A model generated the notes under the pieces. It was not told where the DNA came from, made no database searches, and saw only the letters and a program-made list of their open reading frames with translations. Positions 31,579-39,391 of a stretch of DNA of 64,000 nt are shown here, piece by piece. Within the stretch, counting starts at the first letter, position 1. Every line of letters starts with the position of its first letter. Location: the NCBI GenBank assembly GCA_947631085.1, contig CANRJY010000002.1:1-64000 (forward strand). The letters are read 5' to 3'. Origin of the DNA: an uncultured Clostridia bacterium (GTDB taxonomy: Bacteria; Bacillota; Clostridia; UBA1381). A program made the position numbers and the translations under genes.

Positions 31579-31607
31579 ATTATATCATACTTTTTTCAAT
31601 ACTTCAA
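31579..31607 (-). promoter_or_regulatory. Ferredoxin promoter
   Basis: TTGAAG, 17-base spacer, TATAAT on the minus strand. The leader contains a short hairpin, AGCGTTAT/ATAACGCT, at 31545-31566. Confidence 0.75.
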
Positions 31608-31621
31608 TAGTTTTTAAGAAA

Positions 31622-32464
31622 TTATTCGTTTATATCGTCCGAATTATCGGCGGCGCGCTTTAAAATTTTAAGATTTTTTACGTTATAATCGCGTATGATC
31701 TTCTCATTCTGCTCCTCGAATCGCACGCGAACCGTTCCTTTTAACATGCTCACGCTGTCAACGACACCCTTACCGTCGGGCGTTTTTACCACAGAGCCCT
31801 TGCGCGGCGTTGTCTTTGCAAGCTCCTCGTAAACGTCCTGCTCGTATTTCAGGCAGCACATAAGTCTGCCGCACGCGCCGGATATTTTTGAGGGGTTGAG
31901 GGACAAGCCCTGCTCCTTAGCCATTTTTATGGAAACGGGAACAAACTCGTCCAAGAACTGCGAGCAGCACAGGCTTCTTCCGCAAATGCCGATGCTGCCG
32001 AGAGTTTTCGACTCATCGCGCACGCCGATTTGTCTAAGCTCTATGCGCGTCCTGAATACCGTAGCCAAATCCTTTACAAGCTCGCGGAAATCAACGCGGC
32101 CGTCGGCGGTGAAATAGAACAGCACCTTGCTGCCGTCAAAAGCGTATTCCACCTCGATAAGCTTCATTTCAAGTCCGTGCTTCTTTATCTTTTCAAGGCA
32201 TATTTCGAAGGCTTCCTTTTCCTTCTGCTTATTTTCCTCGCGCCGTCTTGTGTCCTCCTCTGTCGCAATACGCATTACGTCCTTTAACGGAGTTGGAACC
32301 TTTGATTCCTCTATAGATTTTCTGCCTATTACGACGTCGCCGTATTCAATGCTCCGGCTCGTTTCAACTATTACATGATCGCCTTTTTTTATATCAAGAT
32401 CCTTGGGCGAAAAATAATACGTTTTGCCGGTCGGCTTGAAACGTACGCCTACTATATCTATCAT
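31622..32464 (-). CDS. ricT: PSP1-domain protein RicT/YaaT
   Basis: 280 residues. The PSP1 domain covers the middle to C-terminus, with the cysteine blocks GSIGICGRSLCCSQFL and KISGACGRLMCCLKYE, which in the Bacillus Ric complex help bind iron-sulfur clusters. The Ric complex stimulates RNase Y-dependent mRNA processing and affects sporulation in Bacillus. It ends in an acidic tail. It follows a small membrane-protein gene by six bases. Confidence 0.9.
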   Translation of the reverse strand: MIDIVGVRFKPTGKTYYFSPKDLDIKKGDHVIVETSRSIEYGDVVIGRKSIEESKVPTPLKDVMRIATEEDTRRREENKQKEKEAFEICLEKIKKHGLEMKLIEVEYAFDGSKVLFYFTADGRVDFRELVKDLATVFRTRIELRQIGVRDESKTLGSIGICGRSLCCSQFLDEFVPVSIKMAKEQGLSLNPSKISGACGRLMCCLKYEQDVYEELAKTTPRKGSVVKTPDGKGVVDSVSMLKGTVRVRFEEQNEKIIRDYNVKNLKILKRAADNSDDINE

Positions 32465-32470
32465 GTTGTA

Positions 32471-32956
32471 CTACTTCCTTTCAGTATGTTTATATGCCTT
32501 TACCGCCTTCAAAAATTCGGCGGAGGGCTCGAAAATAATCGTTTTTTTTATTCTGCCTTGTTCGAAAACAACATATCTCGTATGCTTATTCGGCAATATA
32601 TGCGGAGTCATTTTATACGCGTTTTTCGTCGCTATATCGGGCTTCGACGCGCTGATTTTCTTTATCGATGCGATATCCGCTTCAACCGCGCTGACCTTAT
32701 GCCCTATGGCGCGCACGATTTTCAGAACGCCGTCCTCGACGGAATAAGTGTAACTTGCCGCGTAGCGCGTTATCACATAATACACAAGCACGCAGCCGAG
32801 CGCTATCGTGACCAAATCGCCGATAACCTTATACGAGGTCAGGGCGTCTCTGATAATCCGTCCCGCGCCGTAGCAAACGCACGCGAGAACGAGAGTGAAT
32901 AAAAATTCCTTTACGCCCGCAGCCTTTTTTTCAGTTATGTTTTGCGCCAATTTCAT
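32471..32956 (-). CDS. Small membrane protein of unknown family
   Basis: 161 residues. Two membrane segments (FLFTLVLACVCYGAG and VTIALGCVLVYYVIT) are followed by a cytoplasmic PH-like beta region (YSVEDGVLKIVRAIG, KHTRYVVFEQGRIKKTIIFEP). It lies between radA and ricT in the same direction and may be co-transcribed with ricT. No function known to me. Confidence 0.6.
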   Translation of the reverse strand: MKLAQNITEKKAAGVKEFLFTLVLACVCYGAGRIIRDALTSYKVIGDLVTIALGCVLVYYVITRYAASYTYSVEDGVLKIVRAIGHKVSAVEADIASIKKISASKPDIATKNAYKMTPHILPNKHTRYVVFEQGRIKKTIIFEPSAEFLKAVKAYKHTERK

Positions 32957-32999
32957 CAACTCCGCCTTTAATTATATTATAAATCGCCGTTTTTGTCAA

Positions 33000-34376
33000 C
33001 TATCTGCGCCGTATCATGTTTATCGCCTCGGCAAGCGTCTTTACGCCGTACGCCGCGAAGCCCTCCGGCACGCGTACTCCGCGCATGGACTGCTTCGGGA
33101 TAATTGCTGATTTAAAGCCGAGCTTCGCCGCCTCGCCGAGCCGCTTTTCAAGCTGCGATACGGCTCTGAGCTCGCCGCTTAAGCCCACCTCGCCTATGAA
33201 CATCATATCCTTCGGCAGCGCCGTGTCGGTTTGACTTGCCGCAATCGCGGCGCAAATACCCAAATCAACCGCCGTTTCGTAGATCCTAAGTCCTCCCGCG
33301 ACATTTATATACACGTCGGAGCTTGATAAATTCAGTCTCGCGCGCTTTTCGAGCACCGCGATCAACAGTATCACGCGGTTTAAATCAATTCCGCTCGACA
33401 TTCTTCTCGGATTACCGAAGCCGCTCGGAGTTACAAGCGCCTGAATTTCCGCGAGTATGCCTCGCGTTCCCTCCATAGTGCATACCACGCTGCTGCCCGA
33501 GGTATTTTCGTCTCTGCCCTCCAAAAGCGCCATAGACGGATTTTCAACCTCCTCAAGCCCCGTGTCGCGCATTTCGAAAACGCCTATCTCGTTTGTTGAG
33601 CCGAAACGGTTCTTGACCGCGCGTAAAATTCTGAAGCTCGTCTGCTTTTCGCCCTCGAAATAGAGCACGCAGTCCACCATATGCTCGAGAACTCTCGGTC
33701 CTGCGATTGCTCCGTCCTTTGTCACATGACCAACAATAAACATTGAGATACCCATAGATTTCGCGATACGCATAAACATATTCGTTGCCTCGCGCACCTG
33801 CGGGACGCTGCCGGAGGCGGACGCGATATCCTGACGGTTCATAGTTTGGATCGAGTCTATAACAACTATATCCGGCTTCATGTCGTTTATCGCGCCGACG
33901 ACCTCCTCGACATCCGTTTCGGACATAAGATACAGGTTTTCCGTGGTTACTCCGAGACGCTCGGCGCGCAGCTTGATCTGCCCTTCCGACTCCTCTCCGC
34001 TGACATACAGTATTTTCTTCGTCTCGCCGAGCTTTTGGCATATCTGCAAAAGCAGTGTCGATTTTCCTATGCCGGGATCTCCCCCGACGAGCACGAGCGA
34101 GCCCTGAACGATACCGCCGCCCAAAACGCGGTCAAGCTCCTTCATGCCTGTGGAATAGCGCGCTTCAAAATCCGATTTTATCTCGGATATGCGTTTCGGT
34201 CTGCGAGACGCGGACGCCGATACAGCCGCGCTTACGCCGCGCCGTGAAATTGATTTCGGCGCTTCCGTAACAGTCTCCTGAAGCGTGTTCCAGCTCCCGC
34301 ACCCCGGACATTTCCCGAGCCACTTAACGGACTGATACCCGCATTCGGAGCATATATAAACAGATTTTTGTTTCAT
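33000..34376 (-). CDS. radA: DNA repair protein RadA/Sms
   Basis: 458 residues. An N-terminal zinc finger (CSECGYQS and CPGCGSW), Walker A GGDPGIGKSTLLLQIC, the RadA-specific VKNRFGSTNEIGVFEM block, and a C-terminal Lon-like domain (DVYINVAGGLRI, LSGELRAVSQLEKRL). It promotes branch migration in recombination. The ATG at 34376 follows GCGGAGG and lies just after the promoter at 34408-34436. Confidence 0.95.
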   Translation of the reverse strand: MKQKSVYICSECGYQSVKWLGKCPGCGSWNTLQETVTEAPKSISRRGVSAAVSASASRRPKRISEIKSDFEARYSTGMKELDRVLGGGIVQGSLVLVGGDPGIGKSTLLLQICQKLGETKKILYVSGEESEGQIKLRAERLGVTTENLYLMSETDVEEVVGAINDMKPDIVVIDSIQTMNRQDIASASGSVPQVREATNMFMRIAKSMGISMFIVGHVTKDGAIAGPRVLEHMVDCVLYFEGEKQTSFRILRAVKNRFGSTNEIGVFEMRDTGLEEVENPSMALLEGRDENTSGSSVVCTMEGTRGILAEIQALVTPSGFGNPRRMSSGIDLNRVILLIAVLEKRARLNLSSSDVYINVAGGLRIYETAVDLGICAAIAASQTDTALPKDMMFIGEVGLSGELRAVSQLEKRLGEAAKLGFKSAIIPKQSMRGVRVPEGFAAYGVKTLAEAINMIRRR

Positions 34377-34407
34377 TTTTATCCTCCGCAAATATAAATC
34401 TGAGTAT

Positions 34408-34436
34408 ATTATAACACCGCAAAGCCGTTTCGTCAA
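34408..34436 (-). promoter_or_regulatory. radA promoter
   Basis: TTGACG, 17-base spacer, TATAAT on the minus strand. Confidence 0.8.
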
Positions 34437-34438
34437 TA

Positions 34439-34496
34439 AAATGTATTATGGCTGCCGCCGCAAGGTGCTTTACGGTTGTACCCCTGTAATACATTT
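34439..34496. repeat. 58-bp inverted repeat between radA and the small RNA
   Basis: Ten-base arms AAATGTATTA and TAATACATTT are perfect and enclose 38 bases that contain no gene. It could be a small mobile palindrome or an added terminator. Confidence 0.6.
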
Positions 34497-34499
34497 AAT

Positions 34500-34709
34500 A
34501 AAAAACCGCCCTGACAATTCAGAGCGGTTCAAAATAGATTAGTTATCCGGCAGGCGTGCCTACTCCTGCATCTCTCGGGGCTTAACCCCTGTCATACCAT
34601 CGGCGTGTGGTCGACACGAAATTTACCACCTCGAATAACTTATTTATCTTATTTTATCTATGTCAATCTTCCCTACGACAATCACATCAACATTCCACCG
34701 TTTCCGTTT
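34500..34709 (-). ncRNA. Structured small RNA, copy 2 (chromosomal copy)
   Basis: Predicted from the perfect promoter at 34716-34744 to the terminator at 34504-34529, about 205 nt. The core (34541-34640) is closed by AGTTATTCG/CGGATAACT. The GTGGT/ACCAC hairpin region and the ACGCCGATGGTATGA and GAGAGATG segments match copy 1. The last stem is GCAGG/CCTGC where copy 1 has GCGGG/CCCGC, a compensatory change. Copy 2 has about 70 more leader bases than copy 1. There is no ORF of note. Confidence 0.7.
34504..34529 (-). terminator. Intrinsic terminator of structured RNA copy 2
   Basis: AACCGCTCTGA pairs with TCAGGGCGGTT (one wobble) around ATTG and is followed by TTTTTTATT on the minus strand. 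Confidence 0.9.
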
Positions 34710-34715
34710 TGTCTT

Positions 34716-34744
34716 ATTATAACATTTCCGCAATAAATTGTCAA
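34716..34744 (-). promoter_or_regulatory. Consensus promoter of structured RNA copy 2
   Basis: TTGACA, 17-base spacer, TATAAT on the minus strand; a perfect sigma-A match. Confidence 0.9.
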
Positions 34745-34749
34745 TGAAA

Positions 34750-34774
34750 AAGAACCGCCTTGTCAGCGGTTCTT
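34750..34774 (-). terminator. Terminator of the yceD-rpmF unit
   Basis: AAGAACCGC pairs with GCGGTTCTT, followed by TTTT on the minus strand. The small RNA promoter begins six bases beyond. Confidence 0.8.
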
Positions 34775-34794
34775 TGATTATTCAGCCGAAAATA

Positions 34795-34974
34795 TTAATC
34801 CTCAACCTTTATAACCTCTCTGCCGTCATAATAACCGCAGGATTTACAAACTCTGTGAGGCATTTTAAATTCGTGACACTGTGGACATTCCACCATGTTC
34901 GGAGCTGTAAGCTTCCAATTGGCACGTCTTTTATCTCTTCTGGCTTTCGACACTTTACCCTTAGGTACTGCCAT
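34795..34974 (-). CDS. rpmF: Ribosomal protein bL32
   Basis: 59 residues: MAVPKGKVSKARRDKRRAN, then the zinc ribbon CPQCHEFK and CKSCGYY. The four cysteines show the zinc-binding form. It pairs with the DUF177 gene as in most bacteria. Confidence 0.97.
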   Translation of the reverse strand: MAVPKGKVSKARRDKRRANWKLTAPNMVECPQCHEFKMPHRVCKSCGYYDGREVIKVED

Positions 34975-35002
34975 TTTCTACACCTCCATAAAATTCAATA
35001 AT

Positions 35003-35518
35003 TCACTCTTTATCTTCGTTCATAATATCCAGCAAACCTGCCCATCTCGGGTCGATTTGTTCGTGATCGCAGCCGCATTCGCCTTCGTTTAAGTCCGCTC
35101 CGCAGTTGGGGCATAGACCCTTGCAGTCCTCCTTGCAGAGAAACCTCGGTGGGACGTTCATAAGAAAGCTGTTGAGCGCTATTTCGTCGATTTCAATGAT
35201 GTCCCCTTCGAAAAGGATAGACTCCTCGTCGGCGTTTTCGCTGTCCTCGGCGCGGACGAGGTTTTCGTCTATCGGAAATGTTACCTCCGCTTCGATGTCC
35301 TTCATACATCTCGCGCAGCGCGTTTCCAAAATGCCTCCGCCCTCAGCCTTAAATATCAGCGATTTGCCATTGTTGGATATGCTTCCTTTCACCGAAACCG
35401 GCTCTTTGAAGCGGTAAACCTCACCGAGAAATGCTTCGTCCGTGTTGAGGTCAACCTCTCCCGAAACGGTCATTCTGCCGCCCGATTCCTTTAAAATACC
35501 CGATACGTCAATAATCAT
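35003..35518 (-). CDS. yceD: DUF177/YceD protein
   Basis: 171 residues. The DUF177 signature is present: TRCARCMKDIEAEV, IDEIALNSFLMNVPPRFLC and CKGLCPNCGADLNEGECGC. In plants and E. coli the family is linked to 23S rRNA processing. It lies directly upstream of rpmF. The ATG at 35518 is chosen over the start two codons earlier. Confidence 0.9.
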   Translation of the reverse strand: MIIDVSGILKESGGRMTVSGEVDLNTDEAFLGEVYRFKEPVSVKGSISNNGKSLIFKAEGGGILETRCARCMKDIEAEVTFPIDENLVRAEDSENADEESILFEGDIIEIDEIALNSFLMNVPPRFLCKEDCKGLCPNCGADLNEGECGCDHEQIDPRWAGLLDIMNEDKE

Positions 35519-35565
35519 AAACAATCTCCCGATTCAGGTTTTCTTCTGAGAATTTCAGAGCCGAA

Positions 35566-35937
35566 TTACTTTAACTCTACTTCAGCGCCCGCTTCTTCGA
35601 GCTTAGCCTTCATAGCCTCGGCATCGTCCTTTGAAGCGCCTTCCTTAACTGTGTTGGGAGCGCCGTCAACAAGAGCCTTAGCTTCCTTCAGACCTAAGCC
35701 TGTGAGCTCTCTTACTATCTTAATTACGCCGAGCTTCGACGCGCCTGCCGACTTGAGAACTACGTCGAACTCTGTCTTTTCCTCTGCCGCGGCAGCGCCG
35801 CCCTCCGCAGCGCCCGCTACCATAACCGGAGCAGCCGCGCTTACGCCGAACTCTTCTTCCATCATCTTTACGAGCTCAGCAACTTCAAGTAACTTTAATT
35901 CCTTTATCGAATCAATGATTGCATTTAAGTCTGCCAT
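35566..35937 (-). CDS. rplL: Ribosomal protein bL12 (L7/L12)
   Basis: 123 residues. The N-terminal dimerisation helix ([20 protein letters not shown]), an alanine-rich hinge and the C-terminal GTPase-contact domain ([20 protein letters not shown]) are complete. It forms the stalk with L10. Good AGGAGG upstream. Confidence 0.97.
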   Translation of the reverse strand: MADLNAIIDSIKELKLLEVAELVKMMEEEFGVSAAAPVMVAGAAEGGAAAAEEKTEFDVVLKSAGASKLGVIKIVRELTGLGLKEAKALVDGAPNTVKEGASKDDAEAMKAKLEEAGAEVELK

Positions 35938-35983
35938 TTTAATTTTCCTCCTATAAAATTTTCTTTTTCTTGTTTGTTTTTAA

Positions 35984-36637
35984 TTATTCGGCATCTGCCG
36001 GTGCAGCTTCTTCAGCTGCGGGAGCTTCTTCAGCCTTAGCTTCTTCCGCCGGAGCCTCCTCGGCTGCCGGTGCGGCTTCTTCAGCCGCGGGAGCTTCCTC
36101 TGCCGCTCCTTCAGCCTGCTTTTTAGCCGCCAACTCAGCGGGCTCTACACCCTCGTCAACAATAGCGGCAAGCAAGCGCACGAGATTTGATGCGGGAGCG
36201 TTGAGGCTTCCCATGATCTTCGCGATAAGAGTCTCCATGTTCGGCGTTGCGGCGAGCTTCTTGATCTCGTCAAGAGTCATAACCGCTCCGTCCATGAAAC
36301 CGCCCTTAATTTCGAGCTTTTCGTTTCCCTTCGCAAAATCGGCGAGTACCTTCGCCGGAGCAACCGCGTCCTCACTTGATACAGCGATAGCAGTCGGACC
36401 GTGGAGAGTTTCGTCGAGCGCGTTGAGACCCGTCTCGTCAGCCGCAAGACGAAGAAGCGTGTTCTTCATAACGAAATATTTTACGTTAGCGGCTCTGAGC
36501 TTGTTTCTGAGGTCCGTATCCTCGTCAACGGTAAGACCTCTGTAGTCAACCAGCACACCCGTCTGAGCCGCCTTTAAAATTTCGACAACCTCAGCGACCT
36601 GTGCTTTCTTTGCCTCTAAAACTTTAGCGCTTGGCAT
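35984..36637 (-). CDS. rplJ: Ribosomal protein uL10 with a long Ala/Glu-rich tail
   Basis: 217 residues. The first 170 are a normal L10: MPSAKVLEAKKAQVAEVVEI, VDYRGLTVDEDTDLR and the LVRLLAAI helix that binds L12. About 40-45 extra residues follow, built of EEAPAAEEAA-type repeats, and give a very acidic C-terminus. Most bacterial L10s end near residue 165-175. The ATG at 36637, nine bases after GGAGGTG, is preferred over the GTG at 36649. Confidence 0.95.
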   Translation of the reverse strand: MPSAKVLEAKKAQVAEVVEILKAAQTGVLVDYRGLTVDEDTDLRNKLRAANVKYFVMKNTLLRLAADETGLNALDETLHGPTAIAVSSEDAVAPAKVLADFAKGNEKLEIKGGFMDGAVMTLDEIKKLAATPNMETLIAKIMGSLNAPASNLVRLLAAIVDEGVEPAELAAKKQAEGAAEEAPAAEEAAPAAEEAPAEEAKAEEAPAAEEAAPADAE

Positions 36638-36669
36638 AAATTTTTTCACCTCCGATTAAGTTAAAATGT

Positions 36670-36800
36670 ATGCCTTCCATTAAAATTAAGAAGGCTCTTT
36701 GCCGCAGACGCAAAGAGCCGTAGTAATCATATTAAATCACTAATTCTCCTCGGTTGGACTTACTGTGCCGAAGCACCGCCTACTGTCTACGGATTTATTC
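36670..36800 (-). promoter_or_regulatory. L10 leader (autoregulatory mRNA structure)
   Basis: The leader contains CCGTAGACAGTAGGCGGTGC and TAAGTCCAACCGAGG, the conserved parts of the Firmicutes L10 leader that L10-(L12)4 binds. A strong hairpin (GGCTCTTTGC/GCAAAGAGCC at about 36691-36720) downstream may serve as the attenuator. Confidence 0.85.
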
Positions 36801-36809
36801 AACTGTAAA

Positions 36810-36838
36810 ATTATATCACAGAATGAATTTCTTGTCAA
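36810..36838 (-). promoter_or_regulatory. rplJ-rplL promoter
   Basis: TTGACA, 17-base spacer, TATAAT on the minus strand. Confidence 0.9.
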
Positions 36839-36865
36839 GATTTTTCACATATATTATGCAATTTT

Positions 36866-36968
36866 AAATCGTTCGGATTTGTTCGCAGTTTGTGCTTTAA
36901 GCCGCGCAGGTGTACTGAATGTACTCCAAGCGGCGCAAAGTGTGAAATGCGGGCAAATATGACGATTT
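36866..36968. repeat. Imperfect palindromic element of about 103 bp
   Basis: AAATCGT and ACGATTT at the ends, with further matching blocks ATTTG/CAAAT and GCCGC/GCGGC inside. It overlaps the rplA stop codon. It looks like a dispersed REP/MITE-type repeat of Clostridia and could also form the 3' end of the rplKA mRNA. Confidence 0.6.
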
Positions 36969-37662
36969 AGCCCGAAATACGAGCAGGGTTCATCTTTATT
37001 CCGGGGCCCATCGTTGAAGCTACGACAACGCTTCTCAGGTACTGTCCCTTCGCAGCCGCCGGCTTCGCCTTGATTATAGCGCCCATGAGCGCGTTGAAGT
37101 TCTCCGTCAGCTTATCCTTGCCGAACGACGCCTTGCCTATCGGGCAGTGAATGATGTTTGTCTTGTCGAGTCTGTACTCGATTTTACCTGCTTTAATTTC
37201 ATTAACGGCTTTCGTAACGTCCATCGTTACCGTACCCGCCTTCGGCGACGGCATCAAGCCCTTCGGACCTAAAACCTTACCTAAGCGTCCGACAACGCCC
37301 ATCATATCGGGAGTTGCGACAACAACGTCAAAATCGAACCAGTTCTCGCCCTGGATCTTCTGAACGAGCTCCATTTCGCCGACGTAATCAGCGCCCGCCG
37401 CCTGAGCCTCGTCAGCCTTCGGGCCTTTCGCGAATACGAGAACCTTTGCCGTTTTACCTGTACCGTGCGGAAGCACGATAGCGCCTCTTACCTGCTGATC
37501 CGCGTGTCTTGAGTCAACGCCCAGCTTGATGTGCGCTTCTATTGTTTCGTCAAACTTAGCCTTCGACGTTTTTACCGCGAGGTCAAGAGCCTCGCTTACG
37601 TCGTACTGCTTTGATCTGTCAACGATTTTTGCGGAATCCTTATACTTTTTTCCTCTAAACAT
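36967..37662 (-). CDS. rplA: Ribosomal protein uL1
   Basis: 231 residues, normal length. Landmarks: [60 protein letters not shown] and [19 protein letters not shown]. It binds 23S rRNA at the E-site stalk. It follows rplK in the same operon. Confidence 0.97.
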   Translation of the reverse strand: MFRGKKYKDSAKIVDRSKQYDVSEALDLAVKTSKAKFDETIEAHIKLGVDSRHADQQVRGAIVLPHGTGKTAKVLVFAKGPKADEAQAAGADYVGEMELVQKIQGENWFDFDVVVATPDMMGVVGRLGKVLGPKGLMPSPKAGTVTMDVTKAVNEIKAGKIEYRLDKTNIIHCPIGKASFGKDKLTENFNALMGAIIKAKPAAAKGQYLRSVVVASTMGPGIKMNPARISG

Positions 37663-37718
37663 TTCATATCCTCCTTCGTGGTCAAACGAGATTTTTCTCT
37701 CCCACCGTCTTATAACAA

Positions 37719-38144
37719 TTAGTCACCGATTAATACGCCCATGCTTCTGCAAGTGCCTGCGATCATGCTCATAGCCGCCTCTACGCTTGCCGCGTTAAGG
37801 TCGGGCATCTTCTGCTCCGCTATAGCCTGAAGGTCTGCTTTTGAGATTGTAGCGACCTTTGTCTTGTTCGGAACACCCGAGCCGCTTTCGATCTTGCACG
37901 CCTTCTTGATGAGAACCGCTGCCGGCGGCGTCTTTGTTATGAATGAGAATGAGCGGTCTGCGTAAACCGTAATAACTACGGGGATTATGAGACCCGCGTC
38001 TTTAGCTGTCTTTTCGTTAAATTCCTTCGTAAACTGCATTATGTTTACGCCGTGCTGACCGAGAGCCGGTCCTACAGGGGGCGCAGGACTTGCCTTGCCC
38101 GCGGGAATTTGCAGCTTGATATAACCTTGTACCTTCTGTGCCAT
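37719..38144 (-). CDS. rplK: Ribosomal protein uL11
   Basis: 141 residues. Landmarks: [38 protein letters not shown] and [15 protein letters not shown]. It forms the GTPase-associated centre with L10/L12. The ATG follows AGGAGGTGG. Confidence 0.98.
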   Translation of the reverse strand: MAQKVQGYIKLQIPAGKASPAPPVGPALGQHGVNIMQFTKEFNEKTAKDAGLIIPVVITVYADRSFSFITKTPPAAVLIKKACKIESGSGVPNKTKVATISKADLQAIAEQKMPDLNAASVEAAMSMIAGTCRSMGVLIGD

Positions 38145-38270
38145 TATATGGCCACCTCCTTGAATAAATAATGTGGTAATTTAATTGCGGAACCTCGGGA
38201 GCGCGCGCTCCGGTTCCTCCCACTATTACCTGAGGGGATATATAAACGGAAATTCCGTTCATAAACTAAA

Positions 38271-38795
38271 TCAATCTACGCGGCTTACCTGTGTATAATC
38301 TATTTCCACAGGCGTTTCGCGCCCGAACATCGAAACCGCCACGTTAATTTTGCGCGTTTCGTTGTCAATACTTGTAACCTTGCCGGAAAAGCCCTCCATG
38401 GGACCGGATTTTATCTCAACCAAGTCGCCTACGGCGAAATCTATATCCGCCATGCGGATCTGCTCCACGCCTATTCTTGCAACCTCGTCGTCGGTAAGCG
38501 GTACCGGTTTTGAACCGGGACCTACGAAGCCCGTAACGCCGCGCGTATTCCTCACGACATACCAGCTGACGTCGGTCATAACCATTTTGACCACGACATA
38601 ACCCGGGAAAACCTTGCGCTGAACAATCTTTTCAACGTCGCCCTTCTTCTCGACAACCTCTTCCATGGGAACTCTGACATCGGGTATCAAATCCTGAATG
38701 CCTCGGTTTTCAACAGACTTTTCAATATTGGCCTTGACTTTATTTTCGTAACCCGAGTATGTGTGGACCACATACCACTTTGCTTCCTCTGCCAT
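38271..38795 (-). CDS. nusG: Transcription elongation factor NusG
   Basis: 174 residues. The NGN domain (AKWYVVHTYSGYENKVKANI, VFPGYVVVKM) and the KOW domain (FAVGDLVEIKSGPMEGFSG) are complete. The ATG at 38795 after GGAGTG is preferred over 38804. Confidence 0.96.
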   Translation of the reverse strand: MAEEAKWYVVHTYSGYENKVKANIEKSVENRGIQDLIPDVRVPMEEVVEKKGDVEKIVQRKVFPGYVVVKMVMTDVSWYVVRNTRGVTGFVGPGSKPVPLTDDEVARIGVEQIRMADIDFAVGDLVEIKSGPMEGFSGKVTSIDNETRKINVAVSMFGRETPVEIDYTQVSRVD

Positions 38796-38822
38796 TAACC
38801 GCACTCCTTCCCTAACAACCGA

Positions 38823-39047
38823 TTAAACCAAATTTGTTAAGAATTGGAACAGTTCCGCAAAAGCAATATCCAACACCGACAGGATAATGGTAACTATTAT
38901 GATAAATGAAATAATTATCATAGTATTGTGAATGAGCTGATCCCTCGTGGGCCATGTTACCTTTTTCAGCTCAGCCTTTGTTTCTCTTAAAAACTTCTTT
39001 GCTCTCGCGCCGAAGCCCTGCTTGTTTGTTTTTGCCAAATCAGCCAT
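38823..39047 (-). CDS. secE: Preprotein translocase subunit SecE
   Basis: 74 residues. The amphipathic KFLRETKAELKKVTWPTRDQ segment and one membrane helix (IIISFIIIVTIILSVLDI) are diagnostic. Part of SecYEG. It lies between rpmG and nusG. Confidence 0.95.
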   Translation of the reverse strand: MADLAKTNKQGFGARAKKFLRETKAELKKVTWPTRDQLIHNTMIIISFIIIVTIILSVLDIAFAELFQFLTNLV

Positions 39048-39081
39048 ATTTCTGCACTCCTTGTCCTAAAATTACCTCAGA

Positions 39082-39231
39082 CTATCTCGTTTCTCTGTGA
39101 AGAGTGTGCTTTCTGCAAAATCTGCAATACTTTTTCATTTCCAGTCTGTCGGGATCGTTTTTCTTATTCTTCATTGTGTTATAGTTTCTCTGCTTGCATT
39201 CCGTGCATGCCAAAGTGATTTTAACTCTCAT
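39082..39231 (-). CDS. rpmG: Ribosomal protein bL33
   Basis: 49 residues: [40 protein letters not shown] and KHTLHRETR. The two CxxC pairs are intact, so it is the zinc-binding type. First gene of the rpmG-secE-nusG-rplK-rplA operon. Confidence 0.96.
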   Translation of the reverse strand: MRVKITLACTECKQRNYNTMKNKKNDPDRLEMKKYCRFCRKHTLHRETR

Positions 39232-39313
39232 TGTAAATACACCTCCGTTTTTCATATACCGCGCTCTTCTTTTCTGGTACACAAAAAAAAAGAGCCTTTT
39301 TCTTAGCGTAATA

Positions 39314-39342
39314 ATTATAACATTACATATATATGTTGTCAA
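39314..39342 (-). promoter_or_regulatory. rpmG-secE-nusG promoter
   Basis: TTGACA, 17-base spacer, TATAAT on the minus strand. Confidence 0.9.
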
Positions 39343-39391
39343 GGGGTTTTTGTAAAAAATTTTATTATTTTTCACAAAAACCCCTCAAACG

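Noticed and set aside
35970-36545. Plus-strand frame rich in Ala/Ser opposite rplJ
   Set aside because: It is the mirror of the L10 Ala/Glu tail; no ribosome binding site and implausible composition.
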